64,000 bases of DNA, taken from the NCBI RefSeq assembly GCF_020618415.1, contig NZ_CP085344.1, positions 310,001 through 374,000 of the forward strand, written 5' to 3'. Below, one piece after another: positions 8,443 to 17,949 of this stretch; within the stretch, counting starts at the first letter, position 1; every line of letters starts with the position of its first letter. Origin of the DNA: Cupriavidus sp. MP-37. GTDB taxonomy: Bacteria; Pseudomonadota; Gammaproteobacteria; Burkholderiales; Burkholderiaceae. The position numbers were made by a program, and so were the translations under genes. The notes below the pieces were generated by a model, which saw only the letters and a program-made list of their open reading frames with translations, was not told where the DNA came from and did no database searches.

Positions 8443-10968
8443 ATGCCAGATTCCAGCGCTGTGCTCGCTTCGCAACCGGTCCGCACGGACCTTAAGCCGC
8501 CCGCCGACGCCATGCCCGAGTGGCGGCTGCCGGTCGAAGGCATGACCTGCGCCTCGTGCGTGGGACGCGTCGAAAAGGCCCTGGCCAGGGTGCCGGGCGT
8601 GCGCGACGTGGCCGTCAACCTGGCGACCGAGGCCGCCACGCTGCGCGCGGCGTCCGCCGCGGTGCTGCCCGCCGCCGCGCGCGCCGTGGCCGAGGCCGGC
8701 TACGCCGTGCCCCACGACACCCTCGAACTGAATATCGCCGACATGACCTGCGCCTCGTGCGTGGCCCGCGTGGAAAAGGCGCTGCGCGCCGTGCCGGGCG
8801 TGGTCGAGGCCACCGTCAACCTGGCCACCGAGCGCGCCAGCGTGACGCTGCTGCGCGGCGCCACCGATACCGCGGCGCTGGTCAGCGCGGTCGCGCGTGC
8901 CGGCTATGGCGCGACACCGGTGGCGCAGGCGGCGCAGGCCGGCGCCGCGGCCCGGGCCGGCGAGCCGGGGCAGGCCACGCCCGCGGCGTTCTGGGACGGC
9001 CCGTGGCCGGTGGCGATCTCGGCGGCGCTGTCGCTGCCGCTGGTGGCGCCGATGGTGCTGGAATGGTTCGGCGTGCACTGGATGCTGCCGGCGTGGGTGC
9101 AGTGGCTGCTGGCGACGCCGGTGCAGTTCGTGTTCGGCTGGCGCTTCTACAAGGCCGGCTGGAAGGCGGTGCGCGCCGGCGCGGGCAATATGGACCTGCT
9201 GGTGGCGCTCGGCACCACCGCCGCCTACGGGCTGTCGCTGTGGCTGATGTGGCGCACCCCGGCCGATGCCATGCCGCACCTGTACTTCGAGAGCGCGGCG
9301 GTGGTGATCACGCTGGTGCGCCTGGGCAAGTGGCTGGAGACGCGCGCCAAGCGCCAGACCGCCGATGCCATCCGCGCGCTGGCGGCGTTGCGTCCCGATA
9401 CCGCGCGGGTGCGGCGCGGCGGCGTCGAGCACAGCGTGCCGCTGTCCGCCGTGACCGTCGGCGACGAAATCGTGGTGCGCCCCGGCGAGCGCATCCCGGT
9501 GGACGCCGAGGTGGTCGAAGGCACCAGCCATGCCGATGAATCGATGCTGACCGGCGAAAGCCTGCCGGTGCCGAAGCAGCCCGGCGACCGCATCACCGGC
9601 GGCGCCATCAATTTCGAAGGCCTGCTGGTGGCGCGCACCGTGGCGGTGGGCGCCGAGACCGTGCTGGCGCGCATCATCCGCATGGTCGAGCACGCGCAGG
9701 CGGCCAAGGCGCCGATCCAGCGCCTGGTCGACCGCGTCAGCGCGGTGTTCGTGCCGGTGGTGCTGGCGATTGCGCTGGTGACCGTGCTGGGCTGGGGCCT
9801 CTTTGCCGGCGACTGGGAAGCGGCGCTGCTCAATGCCGTGGCGGTGCTGGTGATCGCCTGCCCGTGCGCGCTGGGGCTGGCCACGCCCACCGCGATCATG
9901 GCCGGCACCGGCGCCGGCGCGCGCGCCGGCATCCTGATCAAGGACGCCGAGGCGCTCGAGATCGCGCACCGGGTCGGGGTGGTGGCGTTCGACAAGACCG
10001 GCACGCTCACGGTGGGCAAGCCCGAAGTGGTGGCGCTGCATGCGGCCGATCCTGCCGACGCCGACGGCAGCGCGTTGCTGGCGCAGCTGGCCGCGCTGCA
10101 GGCCGGCAGCGAGCATCCGCTGGCGCGGGCGGTGCTGGCCGCGGCGCAGGCGCGCGGCCTCGCCGTGCCGCAGGCCGGCGAAGTGCAGGCGCTGCCGGGC
10201 CGCGGCATTGCCGGCGTGGTCGGCGGCCAGGCCCTGCAACTGGGCAGCGAGCGCCTGCGCGCGTCGCTGGGCGCGCCGGCCGGCGCGCTGGCAGCGGTCG
10301 CGGACCGGCTACAGGCCGAAGGCCGCACCGTGTCGTGGCTGGTGCAGACCGCGCCGCCGCGCGTGGCCGGGCTGGTCGCGTTCGGCGATGCCATCAAGCC
10401 GGGCGCGCCGGCGGCGATCGCCAGGCTGCGCGCCGCCGGCGTGCGCACGGTGATGCTGACCGGCGACAATGCCGGCGCCGCGGCGCGCGTGGCGCAGGGG
10501 CTGGGGCTCGATGACGTGCAGGCCGAAGTCCTGCCCGAGGACAAGGCCGCGCGCGTGCAGGCGCTGGGCCGCGATGGCGCGGTGGTGGCGATGGTGGGCG
10601 ACGGCATCAACGATGCGCCGGCGCTGGCCGCGGCCGACGTGGGCATCGCCATGTCGACCGGCACCGACGTCGCCATGCATGCCGCCGGCATCACCCTGAT
10701 GCGCGGCGACCCGGCGCTGGTGGCCGATGCGCTGGCGGTCTCGCACCACACCGTGCGCAAGATCCGCCAGAACCTGTTCTGGGCCTTTTTCTATAACGTG
10801 GTGGGGATTCCGCTGGCCGCGGCCGGGCTGCTCAATCCGGTGGTGGCGGGCGCGGCGATGGCGTTTTCCAGCGTCAGCGTGGTGGGCAATGCGCTGCTGC
10901 TGCGCCGCTGGCATGCGCAGGCGGGCACCGCGCCGGGCGCGTCGCCCGCGGCGCGAGGAGGCGAGTGA
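8443..10968 (+). CDS. copA: Cu(I)-exporting P1B-type ATPase
   Basis: This 841-residue pump has two N-terminal HMA domains, with GMTCASC (Cys36/Cys39) and DMTCASC (about Cys104/Cys107). The membrane segments lead to the ion-selectivity motif CPC (Cys473-Pro-Cys475), which defines Cu(I)/Ag(I) transporters. The catalytic core has TGES in the actuator domain, the phosphorylation motif DKTGT (Asp517), SEHPLA (nucleotide-binding HP motif) and GDGIND (about 719). It exports cytoplasmic copper to the periplasm. It is transcribed from the CueR-type promoter, and its stop overlaps the cueR start by one base (TGATG), so pump and sensor are co-expressed. Confidence 0.95.
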   Translation: MPDSSAVLASQPVRTDLKPPADAMPEWRLPVEGMTCASCVGRVEKALARVPGVRDVAVNLATEAATLRAASAAVLPAAARAVAEAGYAVPHDTLELNIADMTCASCVARVEKALRAVPGVVEATVNLATERASVTLLRGATDTAALVSAVARAGYGATPVAQAAQAGAAARAGEPGQATPAAFWDGPWPVAISAALSLPLVAPMVLEWFGVHWMLPAWVQWLLATPVQFVFGWRFYKAGWKAVRAGAGNMDLLVALGTTAAYGLSLWLMWRTPADAMPHLYFESAAVVITLVRLGKWLETRAKRQTADAIRALAALRPDTARVRRGGVEHSVPLSAVTVGDEIVVRPGERIPVDAEVVEGTSHADESMLTGESLPVPKQPGDRITGGAINFEGLLVARTVAVGAETVLARIIRMVEHAQAAKAPIQRLVDRVSAVFVPVVLAIALVTVLGWGLFAGDWEAALLNAVAVLVIACPCALGLATPTAIMAGTGAGARAGILIKDAEALEIAHRVGVVAFDKTGTLTVGKPEVVALHAADPADADGSALLAQLAALQAGSEHPLARAVLAAAQARGLAVPQAGEVQALPGRGIAGVVGGQALQLGSERLRASLGAPAGALAAVADRLQAEGRTVSWLVQTAPPRVAGLVAFGDAIKPGAPAAIARLRAAGVRTVMLTGDNAGAAARVAQGLGLDDVQAEVLPEDKAARVQALGRDGAVVAMVGDGINDAPALAAADVGIAMSTGTDVAMHAAGITLMRGDPALVADALAVSHHTVRKIRQNLFWAFFYNVVGIPLAAAGLLNPVVAGAAMAFSSVSVVGNALLLRRWHAQAGTAPGASPAARGGE

Positions 10969-11387
10969 TGAATATCGGCGAAGCGGCACAGGCCTCGGGC
11001 GTATCGGCCAAGATGATCCGCCACTATGAATCGATCGGGCTGGTGGCGGCGCCGCCGCGCACCGACGGCGGCTACCGCCGCTATGACGAACGCGCGGTGC
11101 ATAACTTGCGCTTCGTGCGGCGTGCCCGTAATCTGGGCTTCTCGCTCGACGAGATCCGCAACCTGCTGTCGCTGTGGCACGACCGCGGCCGCGCCAGCGC
11201 CGACGTCAAGGCGCTGACGCTGCGGCACGTGGCCGACCTGGAGCAGCGCATCGCCGAACTGGCGGCGATGCGCGACACGCTGCGCGAACTGGCGCAGCAC
11301 TGCAGTGGCGATGACCGGCCGGACTGCCCGATCCTGGCCGACATGGCGCAGCCGGACGCACCGGCCCGGCCGGACTGCCACGGCTGA
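10968..11387 (+). CDS. cueR: Copper-responsive MerR-family regulator
   Basis: This 139-residue protein has an N-terminal winged helix (NIGEAAQASGVSAKMIRHYESIGL), a dimerisation helix (about 80-110) and a metal loop HCSGDDRPDC that places cysteines at 112 and 120. These are the same positions as the Cu(I) ligands of E. coli CueR. Residue 77 is serine, the hallmark of monovalent-ion sensors; divalent sensors have cysteine there. It therefore should sense Cu(I)/Ag(I)/Au(I) and activate the copA promoter at 8380. The ATG overlapping the copA stop is preferred to a GTG one codon earlier. Being downstream of copA, it is within its own target operon. Confidence 0.93.
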   Translation: MNIGEAAQASGVSAKMIRHYESIGLVAAPPRTDGGYRRYDERAVHNLRFVRRARNLGFSLDEIRNLLSLWHDRGRASADVKALTLRHVADLEQRIAELAAMRDTLRELAQHCSGDDRPDCPILADMAQPDAPARPDCHG

Positions 11388-11489
11388 AGCCATAGCAGGG
11401 CCGGCGCAGGCCGGCGCAGCGGACTCCATAACAACAACGATAGCTGGCGCCGCATCTGGCTCGCGTGCGCCGGCAGGAGACCTGTGCAA

Positions 11490-12422
11490 ATGGAACAGCC
11501 GATGACCGACGATCCGGCCGTGGCCGGCGTTGCCAGCCCACCCGCCGCGAGCCCGGCGGGGACCCATGCGCCGGTGCAGAGCCGCCAGCGCATGCGCGAC
11601 GGCACCGAACTGTTGCTCCGTACTTGGCAACCCGATCCGGCGCGCTTTGCCGAACCGCTCGGCTCGGTGCTGCTGGTGCACGGGCTTGCCGAACACGCCG
11701 GCCGCTACCAGCATGTCGCCGAGGTGCTGTGCGGGCTGGGACTGCGGGTGCGGGCCTTCGACCTGCGCGGCCACGGCGCCAGCGGTGGCGCGCGCATGGT
11801 GGCGGAGCATCCGGACGCCTACCTGAACGACCTGGCCGAGATCTACGATGCCGCGGTGCCGGGCTGGCACGAACTGCCGATCCTGCTCGGCCACAGCATG
11901 GGCGGGCTGATCGCGGCGCGCTTTGCCACCGCGCGCGTGCGGCCGGTGCGCGCCCTGGTGCTGTCGTCGCCGGCGCTGGCGCTGCGGCTGTCCCGGCCGG
12001 CGCTGGCGCTGCACCGCGTGCTGCTGACGCTGGCGCCGCGCCTGCGCGTGCCCAATCCGATCGATGCGCGCCACCTGTCGCACGATCCGGCGGTGGTCGC
12101 CGCCTATCGCGCCGATCCGCTGGTGCAGACCACCATTACCGCCGGCGTGCTGGAAGGCATGATCCGCGGCATGGCGCAAGCGCAGGCCGACGCGGCGCTG
12201 CTGGAGGCGCCCACGCTGATGCTGGTCGGCGGCGCCGACCGCGTGGTGGACCCGGCCGGCAGCCGCACCTTCTTCGACAATGCGCCGCCCGACCTGCGCG
12301 AACAAGTCTGGTTCGACCACGGCTACCACGAGATCTTCAATGAAGCGCAGCCGCTGCGCGGCGAAGTGTTCGCGGCACTGACCGGCTGGCTGCAGCGCCG
12401 GCTGGCCAGCCCGCAGCGCTAG
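11490..12422 (+). CDS. Alpha/beta hydrolase, monoacylglycerol-lipase-like
   Basis: A 310-residue cytoplasmic hydrolase of the lysophospholipase/monoglyceride lipase group. The oxyanion segment is VLLVHGLAEHAGRY, the nucleophile elbow is GHSMGG (about residue 135), the acid is in GGADRVVDP and the catalytic His is in HGYHEIFNE near the C-terminus, so the triad is complete. It probably cleaves monoacylglycerols or related esters; the substrate is unproven. The ATG at 11490 is preceded by AGGAG at a normal distance. A GTG two codons earlier is too close. It is convergent with the LysR gene, with the ends overlapping by four bases. Confidence 0.82.
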   Translation: MEQPMTDDPAVAGVASPPAASPAGTHAPVQSRQRMRDGTELLLRTWQPDPARFAEPLGSVLLVHGLAEHAGRYQHVAEVLCGLGLRVRAFDLRGHGASGGARMVAEHPDAYLNDLAEIYDAAVPGWHELPILLGHSMGGLIAARFATARVRPVRALVLSSPALALRLSRPALALHRVLLTLAPRLRVPNPIDARHLSHDPAVVAAYRADPLVQTTITAGVLEGMIRGMAQAQADAALLEAPTLMLVGGADRVVDPAGSRTFFDNAPPDLREQVWFDHGYHEIFNEAQPLRGEVFAALTGWLQRRLASPQR

Positions 12423-13306
12423 GTCCGGAACACCGACTCGGCCACGCCGAACGCGGCCGCGACCACCGGGTCGTCGCGGCGCGCGGCCAGGCAGACCAGG
12501 GTCAGCTCGGTCTGCACCGAGACCCCTTCGACGATCACCAGCCCGTGCGCATGCGACTCGCGCAGCGCGATCGCATCGCGCACCAGCGACAGCCCCACGC
12601 CGGAGCGCACCAGGTCGCGCATCGACGCTTCCTGGTCGACGTGCGCCACCTTGGGCACGCTCGCCGGATCCACGCCCGCCTGCGCGAAGTGCGCCGACAG
12701 CAGCCGGTTGTGCGCGGATTCGGGCGGGGTCCAGATCCACGGCAGCGTGGCCAGCTGCGCCCATGAGCGCAGTGCGGTGCGCTCCTTCCAGCCCTTGGGC
12801 GCGACCACGTAATACGAGAACGGCGTCAGCGTCAGCGTGTGGAAGCCGGGCTCGGACGGCTGGCCCAGGTAGAAGCCGACGTCGAGCGCGCCGCTGCGTA
12901 CCTGCTGCAGCACCCAGCCCGACATGCCGTGGCGCAGCTCCGTGCCGATCTGCGGGTGGCGCTCGACCAGCGTGCGCAGCATCGGGCCCAGCCGCGTGAA
13001 TTCGGGATCGAGGATGGTGCCGATCGCCAGCCGCCCGCGCACGGTGTGATGCATGGCGTTGACGGTGTGCTGCAGGTCGCCCACGCCATCGAGGATGCGT
13101 TCGGCCAGCGGCAGCAGCGCGGCGCCATCGGCGGTCAGCGTCAGCCCCGCCGCGGTGCGCTCGAACAGCCGGATGCGCCACGCCGACTGCAGCGCCTTCA
13201 GCTGCAGGCTGACCGCGGGTTGGGTCAGGTGCAGGCGCTGCGCCGCGCGGGTCAGGTTGCCTTCGCGCGCGACGGCAACAAAGGCGCGCAGGTGATGGAG
13301 GTCCAA
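12419..13306 (-). CDS. hpdR: LysR-family regulator of the 3-hydroxypropionate locus (HpdR-like)
   Basis: A LysR protein with N-terminal HTH (LDLHHLRAFVAVAREGNLTRAAQRLHLTQPAVSLQLKAL) and a two-lobed effector domain. It is divergent from mmsA and the GMC dehydrogenase, the arrangement described for 3-hydroxypropionate-inducible HpdR systems in Cupriavidus and Pseudomonas, so HpdR is the likely identity. The start is uncertain. An ATG at 13381 gives 320 residues with an atypical Arg/Pro-rich leader and would put the operator-like repeat at 13339-13364 inside the gene. A TTG at 13306 gives 295 residues beginning at the canonical LysR N-terminus, the usual family length. I favour the TTG, although neither has a clear ribosome site. 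Confidence 0.72.
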   Translation of the reverse strand: MDLHHLRAFVAVAREGNLTRAAQRLHLTQPAVSLQLKALQSAWRIRLFERTAAGLTLTADGAALLPLAERILDGVGDLQHTVNAMHHTVRGRLAIGTILDPEFTRLGPMLRTLVERHPQIGTELRHGMSGWVLQQVRSGALDVGFYLGQPSEPGFHTLTLTPFSYYVVAPKGWKERTALRSWAQLATLPWIWTPPESAHNRLLSAHFAQAGVDPASVPKVAHVDQEASMRDLVRSGVGLSLVRDAIALRESHAHGLVIVEGVSVQTELTLVCLAARRDDPVVAAAFGVAESVFRT

Positions 13307-13338
13307 GGGGGGCGGCGGCAGGTGGTGGGTGGTGCGTC

Positions 13339-13364
13339 GCAATATTTTGCGCGGCTTATATTGC
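13339..13364. promoter_or_regulatory. LysR-type operator between the regulator gene and mmsA
   Basis: Perfect inverted repeat GCAATAT - 12 bp - ATATTGC in an AT-rich patch unlike the GC-rich surroundings. The form (ATAT...ATAT with a T-N11-A core) is that of a LysR recognition site. It lies about 30 bp before the TTG start of the regulator and about 200 bp before mmsA, suited to divergent control. Confidence 0.72.
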
Positions 13365-13562
13365 GATTGACGATAAATCATTGGACGGGGCCGCGCAACT
13401 GCACCAAGCTTGCGCTCAACCATGGCCCGAAGTCTGGTGCCGCACGCCCTGCGTGCCGCGGCCGGTGCGCGGCGCAGCGTGGCAGCGTCTTCACCGGACG
13501 CAAAGATCGACGGGACCAGGCCCGGGCCGCATCGCCCGGGGAACCAGCATCCAGGAGCGGAA

Positions 13563-15089
13563 GTGGAAGACATTCTTGCAGAGGCCAGCGCAGTGCAGGC
13601 CATCATCGGCCACAGCATCGCAGGCCGGCAGACACGCGGCGCCTCGCAGCGCCAGGCCGACGTATTCAACCCCGCCACCGGCGCAGTCGCCGCGCGCGTC
13701 GCGCTGGGCACCGCGCAGGACGTGGCCGAGGCCGTGGCCGCCGCCAAGGCCGCCTTCCCGGCGTGGGCCGATACGCCGCCGCTGCGCCGCGCGCGCATCC
13801 TGTTCAAGTTCAAGGAGTTGCTGGACCAGCACCACGACGACCTCGCCGCGCTGATCACGCGCGAGCACGGCAAGGTGTTCTCCGATGCGAAGGGCGAGGT
13901 CACGCGCGGCATCGAGGTGATCGAGTTCGCCTGCGGCATCCCCAACCTGCTCAAGACCGATTTCACCGACAACATCGGCGGCGGCATCGACAACTGGAAC
14001 CTGCGCCAGCCGCTGGGCGTGGTGGCCGGCATCACGCCGTTCAACTTCCCGGTGATGGTGCCGATGTGGATGTTCCCGGTGGCGCTGGCGTGCGGCAATA
14101 CCTTCGTGCTCAAGCCGTCCGAGCGCGATCCGTCGCCGAGCCTGCTGATCGCCGATCTGCTGCGCCAGGCCGGCCTGCCCGATGGTGTGTTCAACGTGGT
14201 GCAGGGCGACAAGGAAGCGGTCGACGCGCTGCTGGCGCACCCCGACGTGCAGGCGCTGTCGTTCGTCGGCTCGACCCCGATCGCTGAATACATCTATACC
14301 GAAGGCACCAAGCACGGCAAGCGCGTGCAGGCATTGGGCGGCGCAAAGAACCACCTGGTGGTGATGCCCGATGCGGACCTGGACCAGGCTGTCGACGCGC
14401 TGATCGGCGCCGCCTATGGCTCGGCCGGCGAGCGCTGCATGGCGATCTCGGTGGCGGTGGCGGTCGGCGAGGTGGCCGACCAGCTGGTGCCGCGGCTGGC
14501 CGAACGCGCGCGCGCGCTGAAGATCCGCAACGGCATGGACGCCGATGCCGAGATGGGCCCGCTGGTGACCGGCGCGCACAAGGCCAAGGTCGAAGGCTAC
14601 ATCGCCAAAGGCGTGGAAGAGGGCGCGACGCTGGTGACCGATGGCCGCGGCCACCAGGTCGACGGCCACGAGAACGGTTTCTATGTCGGCGGCACGCTGT
14701 TCGACCACGTGAAGCCTGACATGACGATCTACAAGGAAGAGATCTTCGGCCCGGTGCTGTCGGTGGTGCGCGTGCATGACTTTGCCGAGGCGGTGGCGCT
14801 GATCAACGCGCACGAGTACGGCAACGGCGTATCTTGCTACACCAGCGACGGCGGCATCGCGCGCGCGTTCGCGCGGCAGATCCAGGTGGGCATGGTCGGC
14901 ATCAACGTGCCGATCCCGGTGCCGATGGCGTGGCATTCGTTCGGCGGCTGGAAGCGCTCGCTGTTCGGTGACCACCATGCCTATGGCGAAGAGGGCGTGC
15001 GCTTCTACACGCGCTACAAGAGCGTGATGCAGCGCTGGCCGGACTCGATCGCCAAGGGCGCGGAATTCACCATGCCGGTGGCGAAATAA
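13563..15089 (+). CDS. mmsA: CoA-acylating methylmalonate/malonate-semialdehyde dehydrogenase
   Basis: A 508-residue aldehyde dehydrogenase. [18 protein letters not shown] and the NAD-binding [11 protein letters not shown] lead to [17 protein letters not shown], the MMSDH signature that lacks the general-base glutamate of ordinary aldehyde dehydrogenases. The catalytic Cys292 is in GERCMAIS. It converts (methyl)malonate semialdehyde, NAD+ and CoA to acetyl- or propionyl-CoA and CO2, in valine, inositol and 3-hydroxypropionate breakdown. GTG at 13563 is chosen because AGGAG precedes it and it gives the family length. The in-frame extension to 13410 has non-homologous composition. Adjacent to the GMC dehydrogenase, it probably completes 3-hydroxypropionate oxidation (mmsA1 type). 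Confidence 0.9.
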   Translation: MEDILAEASAVQAIIGHSIAGRQTRGASQRQADVFNPATGAVAARVALGTAQDVAEAVAAAKAAFPAWADTPPLRRARILFKFKELLDQHHDDLAALITREHGKVFSDAKGEVTRGIEVIEFACGIPNLLKTDFTDNIGGGIDNWNLRQPLGVVAGITPFNFPVMVPMWMFPVALACGNTFVLKPSERDPSPSLLIADLLRQAGLPDGVFNVVQGDKEAVDALLAHPDVQALSFVGSTPIAEYIYTEGTKHGKRVQALGGAKNHLVVMPDADLDQAVDALIGAAYGSAGERCMAISVAVAVGEVADQLVPRLAERARALKIRNGMDADAEMGPLVTGAHKAKVEGYIAKGVEEGATLVTDGRGHQVDGHENGFYVGGTLFDHVKPDMTIYKEEIFGPVLSVVRVHDFAEAVALINAHEYGNGVSCYTSDGGIARAFARQIQVGMVGINVPIPVPMAWHSFGGWKRSLFGDHHAYGEEGVRFYTRYKSVMQRWPDSIAKGAEFTMPVAK

Positions 15090-15115
15090 ACCTGACGACC
15101 ACTACAACAAGCGCC

Positions 15116-16807
15116 ATGGAGACATTCGACTACATCATCGTGGGGGCCGGTTCGGCCGGCTGTGTCCTGGCGAACCGGCTGACGCAGGACCCGGACGTCA
15201 ACGTGCTGCTGCTGGAAGCCGGCGGCAAGGACGACTACCACTGGATCCATATCCCGGTGGGCTACCTCTACTGCATCGGCAACCCGCGCACCGACTGGCT
15301 CTACCGCACCGAAGCCGAAGCGGGGCTGAACGGGCGCTCGCTGGGCTATCCGCGCGGGCGCGTGCTGGGTGGCTGTTCGTCGATCAACGGCATGATCTAC
15401 ATGCGCGGCCAGCGCGAAGACTATGACGAGTGGGCGCGGCTGACCGGCGACGACGGCTGGCGCTGGGACAACGTGCTGCCGCTGTTCAAGCGCAGCGAAG
15501 ACCATCACCGCGGCCCCAGCGAATTCCACGGCGCCGGCGGCGAATGGCGCGTGGAAGGGCAGCGGCTGCGCTGGGACATCCTGGAGCGTTTTGCCGATGC
15601 CGCCGAGCAAGCGGGCATCCCGCGTACCGACGACTTCAACCGCGGCGACAATTTCGGCGTCGGCTATTTCGAAGTGAACCAGCGCCGCGGCATCCGCTGG
15701 AACACGGCCAAGGCGTTCCTGCGGCGCGCCTCGGAGCGGCCCAACCTGACCATCGTCACCGGCGCGCAGGTGAGCGGGCTGAGCTTCGACGGGCGCCGCT
15801 GCACCGGCGTCAACTATTTCGGCGGCGGCCGCGCGCATGCGGCGGCGGCCACGCTCGAGGTGATCCTCGCCGCCGGCGCGGTCAATACCCCACAGTTGCT
15901 GGAGCTGTCGGGCATCGGCCAGGCCGAACGGCTGCAGGCGCTGGGCATTCCGGTGCGCCACGCGCTGCCCGGGGTGGGCGAGAACCTGCAGGACCACCTG
16001 CAGCTGCGCAGCGTGGTCAAGGTCGACGGCGTGCGCACGCTGAACACGCGCGCCGCGAGCCTGTGGGGCAAGTTCTGCATCGGCGTGCAGTACGCCTTCA
16101 ACCAGAGCGGGCCGATGAGCATGGCGCCATCGCAGCTGGGCGCGTTCGCGCGCTCGGATCCGTCGCAGGCGCGCCCGAATATCGAGTACCACGTGCAGCC
16201 GCTGTCGCTGGACAAGTTCGGCGATCCGCTGCATGCCTTCAACGCCTTTACCGCCAGCGCCTGCAACCTGCGCCCGACCTCGCGCGGCAGCGTGCATGCC
16301 GGCAGCGCGGATTTCCGCCAGGCCCCGGTGATCGCGCCCAACTACCTGTCGACCGACGAGGACCGCAAGGTCGCCGCCGATGCGATCCGGCTCACGCGCC
16401 GCATCGTCGCCTCACCCGCGCTAGCGCCGTACCGGCCCGAGGAATGGCTGCCGGGACCGGCCTTCCAGAGCGACGAGGAACTGGCCGAGGCCGCCGGCAA
16501 TATCGGCACCACCATCTTCCATCCGGTCGGCACCTGCAAGATGGGCCGCGCCGACGATCCCATGGCGGTGGTCGACCATCGGCTGCGCGTGCTGGGCGTG
16601 CAGGGGCTGCGCGTGGTCGATGCCTCGGTGATGCCGCTGATCACCTCGGGCAATACCAACTCGCCGACCATCATGATCGCCGAGCGCGCCAGCGACATGA
16701 TCCGCGAAGACCGGAGGAATCATGCCGCGGCGGCGGAAGTGGCAGGCCCCGCGGCAACGCCTGTGCAAGCCACGCCGGCGCCGGCGACGGTCAGCGCAAG
16801 CGCATGA
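15116..16807 (+). CDS. hpdH: GMC-family FAD dehydrogenase, probable 3-hydroxypropionate dehydrogenase
   Basis: A 563-residue GMC oxidoreductase. It has the N-terminal FAD motif DYIIVGAGSAGCVLANRL (residues 5-22), the GMC signature GGCSSINGMIYMRGQ, VILAAGAVNTPQLLELSGIG, and the C-terminal active-site region FHPVGTCKMG plus SGNTNSPTIMIAERASDMI. Generic annotation would be choline or alcohol dehydrogenase. The placement 26 bp after mmsA and next to a divergent LysR is that of HpdH, which oxidises 3-hydroxypropionate to malonate semialdehyde for MmsA. The gene name rests on this context and remembered literature, not on a residue test. The last about 40 residues are an Ala/Pro-rich tail of low complexity. 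Confidence 0.75.
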   Translation: METFDYIIVGAGSAGCVLANRLTQDPDVNVLLLEAGGKDDYHWIHIPVGYLYCIGNPRTDWLYRTEAEAGLNGRSLGYPRGRVLGGCSSINGMIYMRGQREDYDEWARLTGDDGWRWDNVLPLFKRSEDHHRGPSEFHGAGGEWRVEGQRLRWDILERFADAAEQAGIPRTDDFNRGDNFGVGYFEVNQRRGIRWNTAKAFLRRASERPNLTIVTGAQVSGLSFDGRRCTGVNYFGGGRAHAAAATLEVILAAGAVNTPQLLELSGIGQAERLQALGIPVRHALPGVGENLQDHLQLRSVVKVDGVRTLNTRAASLWGKFCIGVQYAFNQSGPMSMAPSQLGAFARSDPSQARPNIEYHVQPLSLDKFGDPLHAFNAFTASACNLRPTSRGSVHAGSADFRQAPVIAPNYLSTDEDRKVAADAIRLTRRIVASPALAPYRPEEWLPGPAFQSDEELAEAAGNIGTTIFHPVGTCKMGRADDPMAVVDHRLRVLGVQGLRVVDASVMPLITSGNTNSPTIMIAERASDMIREDRRNHAAAAEVAGPAATPVQATPAPATVSASA

Positions 16808-17156
16808 AGCGGCGCGCCGCATGACCGCCAGACGGGGGGATGTCATGCGGCGATTGCGGCGCTTTTGCGGCCGCCAAAAAACTGACACTTGGTTCATGTT
16901 TCATAGTGCAAACCCCGATGTTTTGCGATGCAACAGGCGCACACAATAGACGCCTCACAGGGTGCTTCGGCCGCACATCCCATGCCGCCGTCGCAACCAC
17001 CGCGGGTGCCGCCCCGCACGATAAAACACCGCAGGCAGCGCCGCTATTACGGCGCGCCTGACGGACAAGCGGCAGCAAGGGCCTACAAGGCCGGTTCGGA
17101 CCATTGTCAGTGCCGGGCATCACCCCGGCAGTTCAGCAAGAGGGCGGGCAGGAGAC
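16808..17156. other. Intergenic region upstream of the first HAAT-type ABC transporter
   Basis: About 350 bp without a convincing gene. The first part contains an A-rich stretch and the segment around 16895-16930 is less GC-rich than its surroundings, with a loose inverted repeat (TGCAAA at 16907, TTTTGC at 16920). It probably holds the transporter promoter, but no clear -35/-10 pair was found. Short open frames here lack family features. Confidence 0.5.
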
Positions 17157-17933
17157 ATGAACCAGCAGGAAACCATCCTGGAAACGCGGAACCTCACCAA
17201 GGAGTTCAAGGGGTTCACGGCGGTGAGCGACGTCAACCTGAGGGTGCGCCGCGGGTCGATCCATGCATTGATCGGCCCCAACGGCGCCGGCAAGACGACC
17301 TGCTTCAACCTGCTCACCAAGTTCCTGGAGCCGACCACCGGCACCATCCTATTCAACGGCATCGACATCACCCGCGAAAAGCCGGCGCAGATCGCGCGGC
17401 GCGGCGTGATCCGCTCGTTCCAGATCTCGGCCGTGTTTCCGCACCTGACGGTGATGGAGAACGTGCGCATCGGCCTGCAGCGGCAACTGGGCACCGCGTA
17501 CCAGTTCTGGCGCAGCGAGCGCTCGCTCGACGTGCTCAACGACCGCGCCATGGAGCTGCTCGACCAGGTCGGCCTGACCGAGTTCGCGCATACGCTCACG
17601 GTGAACCTGCCGTACGGGCGCAAGCGCGCGCTGGAGATCGCCACCACGCTGGCGATGGAGCCGGAGCTGATGCTGCTCGACGAACCCACGCAGGGCATGG
17701 GCCACGAGGACGTCGACCGCGTCACGCAGCTGATCAAGCAGGTCTCGGCGGGCCGCACCATCCTGATGGTGGAGCACAACATGAGCGTGGTCTCGTCGAT
17801 CGCCGACAAGATCACGGTGCTGCAGCGCGGCGCGATCCTGGCCGAGGGCCCGTATGCGGAAGTGTCGAAGGACCCGCGCGTGATGGAGGCCTACATGGGC
17901 ACCGCCGACGCGGAATTGCAGGGCGCGCACTGA
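17157..17933 (+). CDS. HAAT-family ABC transporter ATP-binding protein (LivG-like)
   Basis: A 258-residue ABC ATPase. Walker A is GPNGAGKTTCFN (about residue 39), the Q-loop is in RSFQISAVFPHLTVMENV, and Walker B is LMLLDEPTQGMGHEDVDRV. The usual ABC signature LSGGQ is replaced by VNLPYGRKRALEIA, as in LivG proteins. The D-loop region TQGMGHEDV differs from classical LivG (AAGLN), placing it in a less-studied branch of hydrophobic-amino-acid-type importers. It forms an operon with the following LivF-like ATPase (16 bp gap), a binding protein and two permeases. The substrate is unknown. Location after the 3-hydroxypropionate genes makes a carboxylate or alcohol substrate conceivable. Confidence 0.85.
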   Translation: MNQQETILETRNLTKEFKGFTAVSDVNLRVRRGSIHALIGPNGAGKTTCFNLLTKFLEPTTGTILFNGIDITREKPAQIARRGVIRSFQISAVFPHLTVMENVRIGLQRQLGTAYQFWRSERSLDVLNDRAMELLDQVGLTEFAHTLTVNLPYGRKRALEIATTLAMEPELMLLDEPTQGMGHEDVDRVTQLIKQVSAGRTILMVEHNMSVVSSIADKITVLQRGAILAEGPYAEVSKDPRVMEAYMGTADAELQGAH

Positions 17934-17949
17934 GGCAGGGGGACGACAC

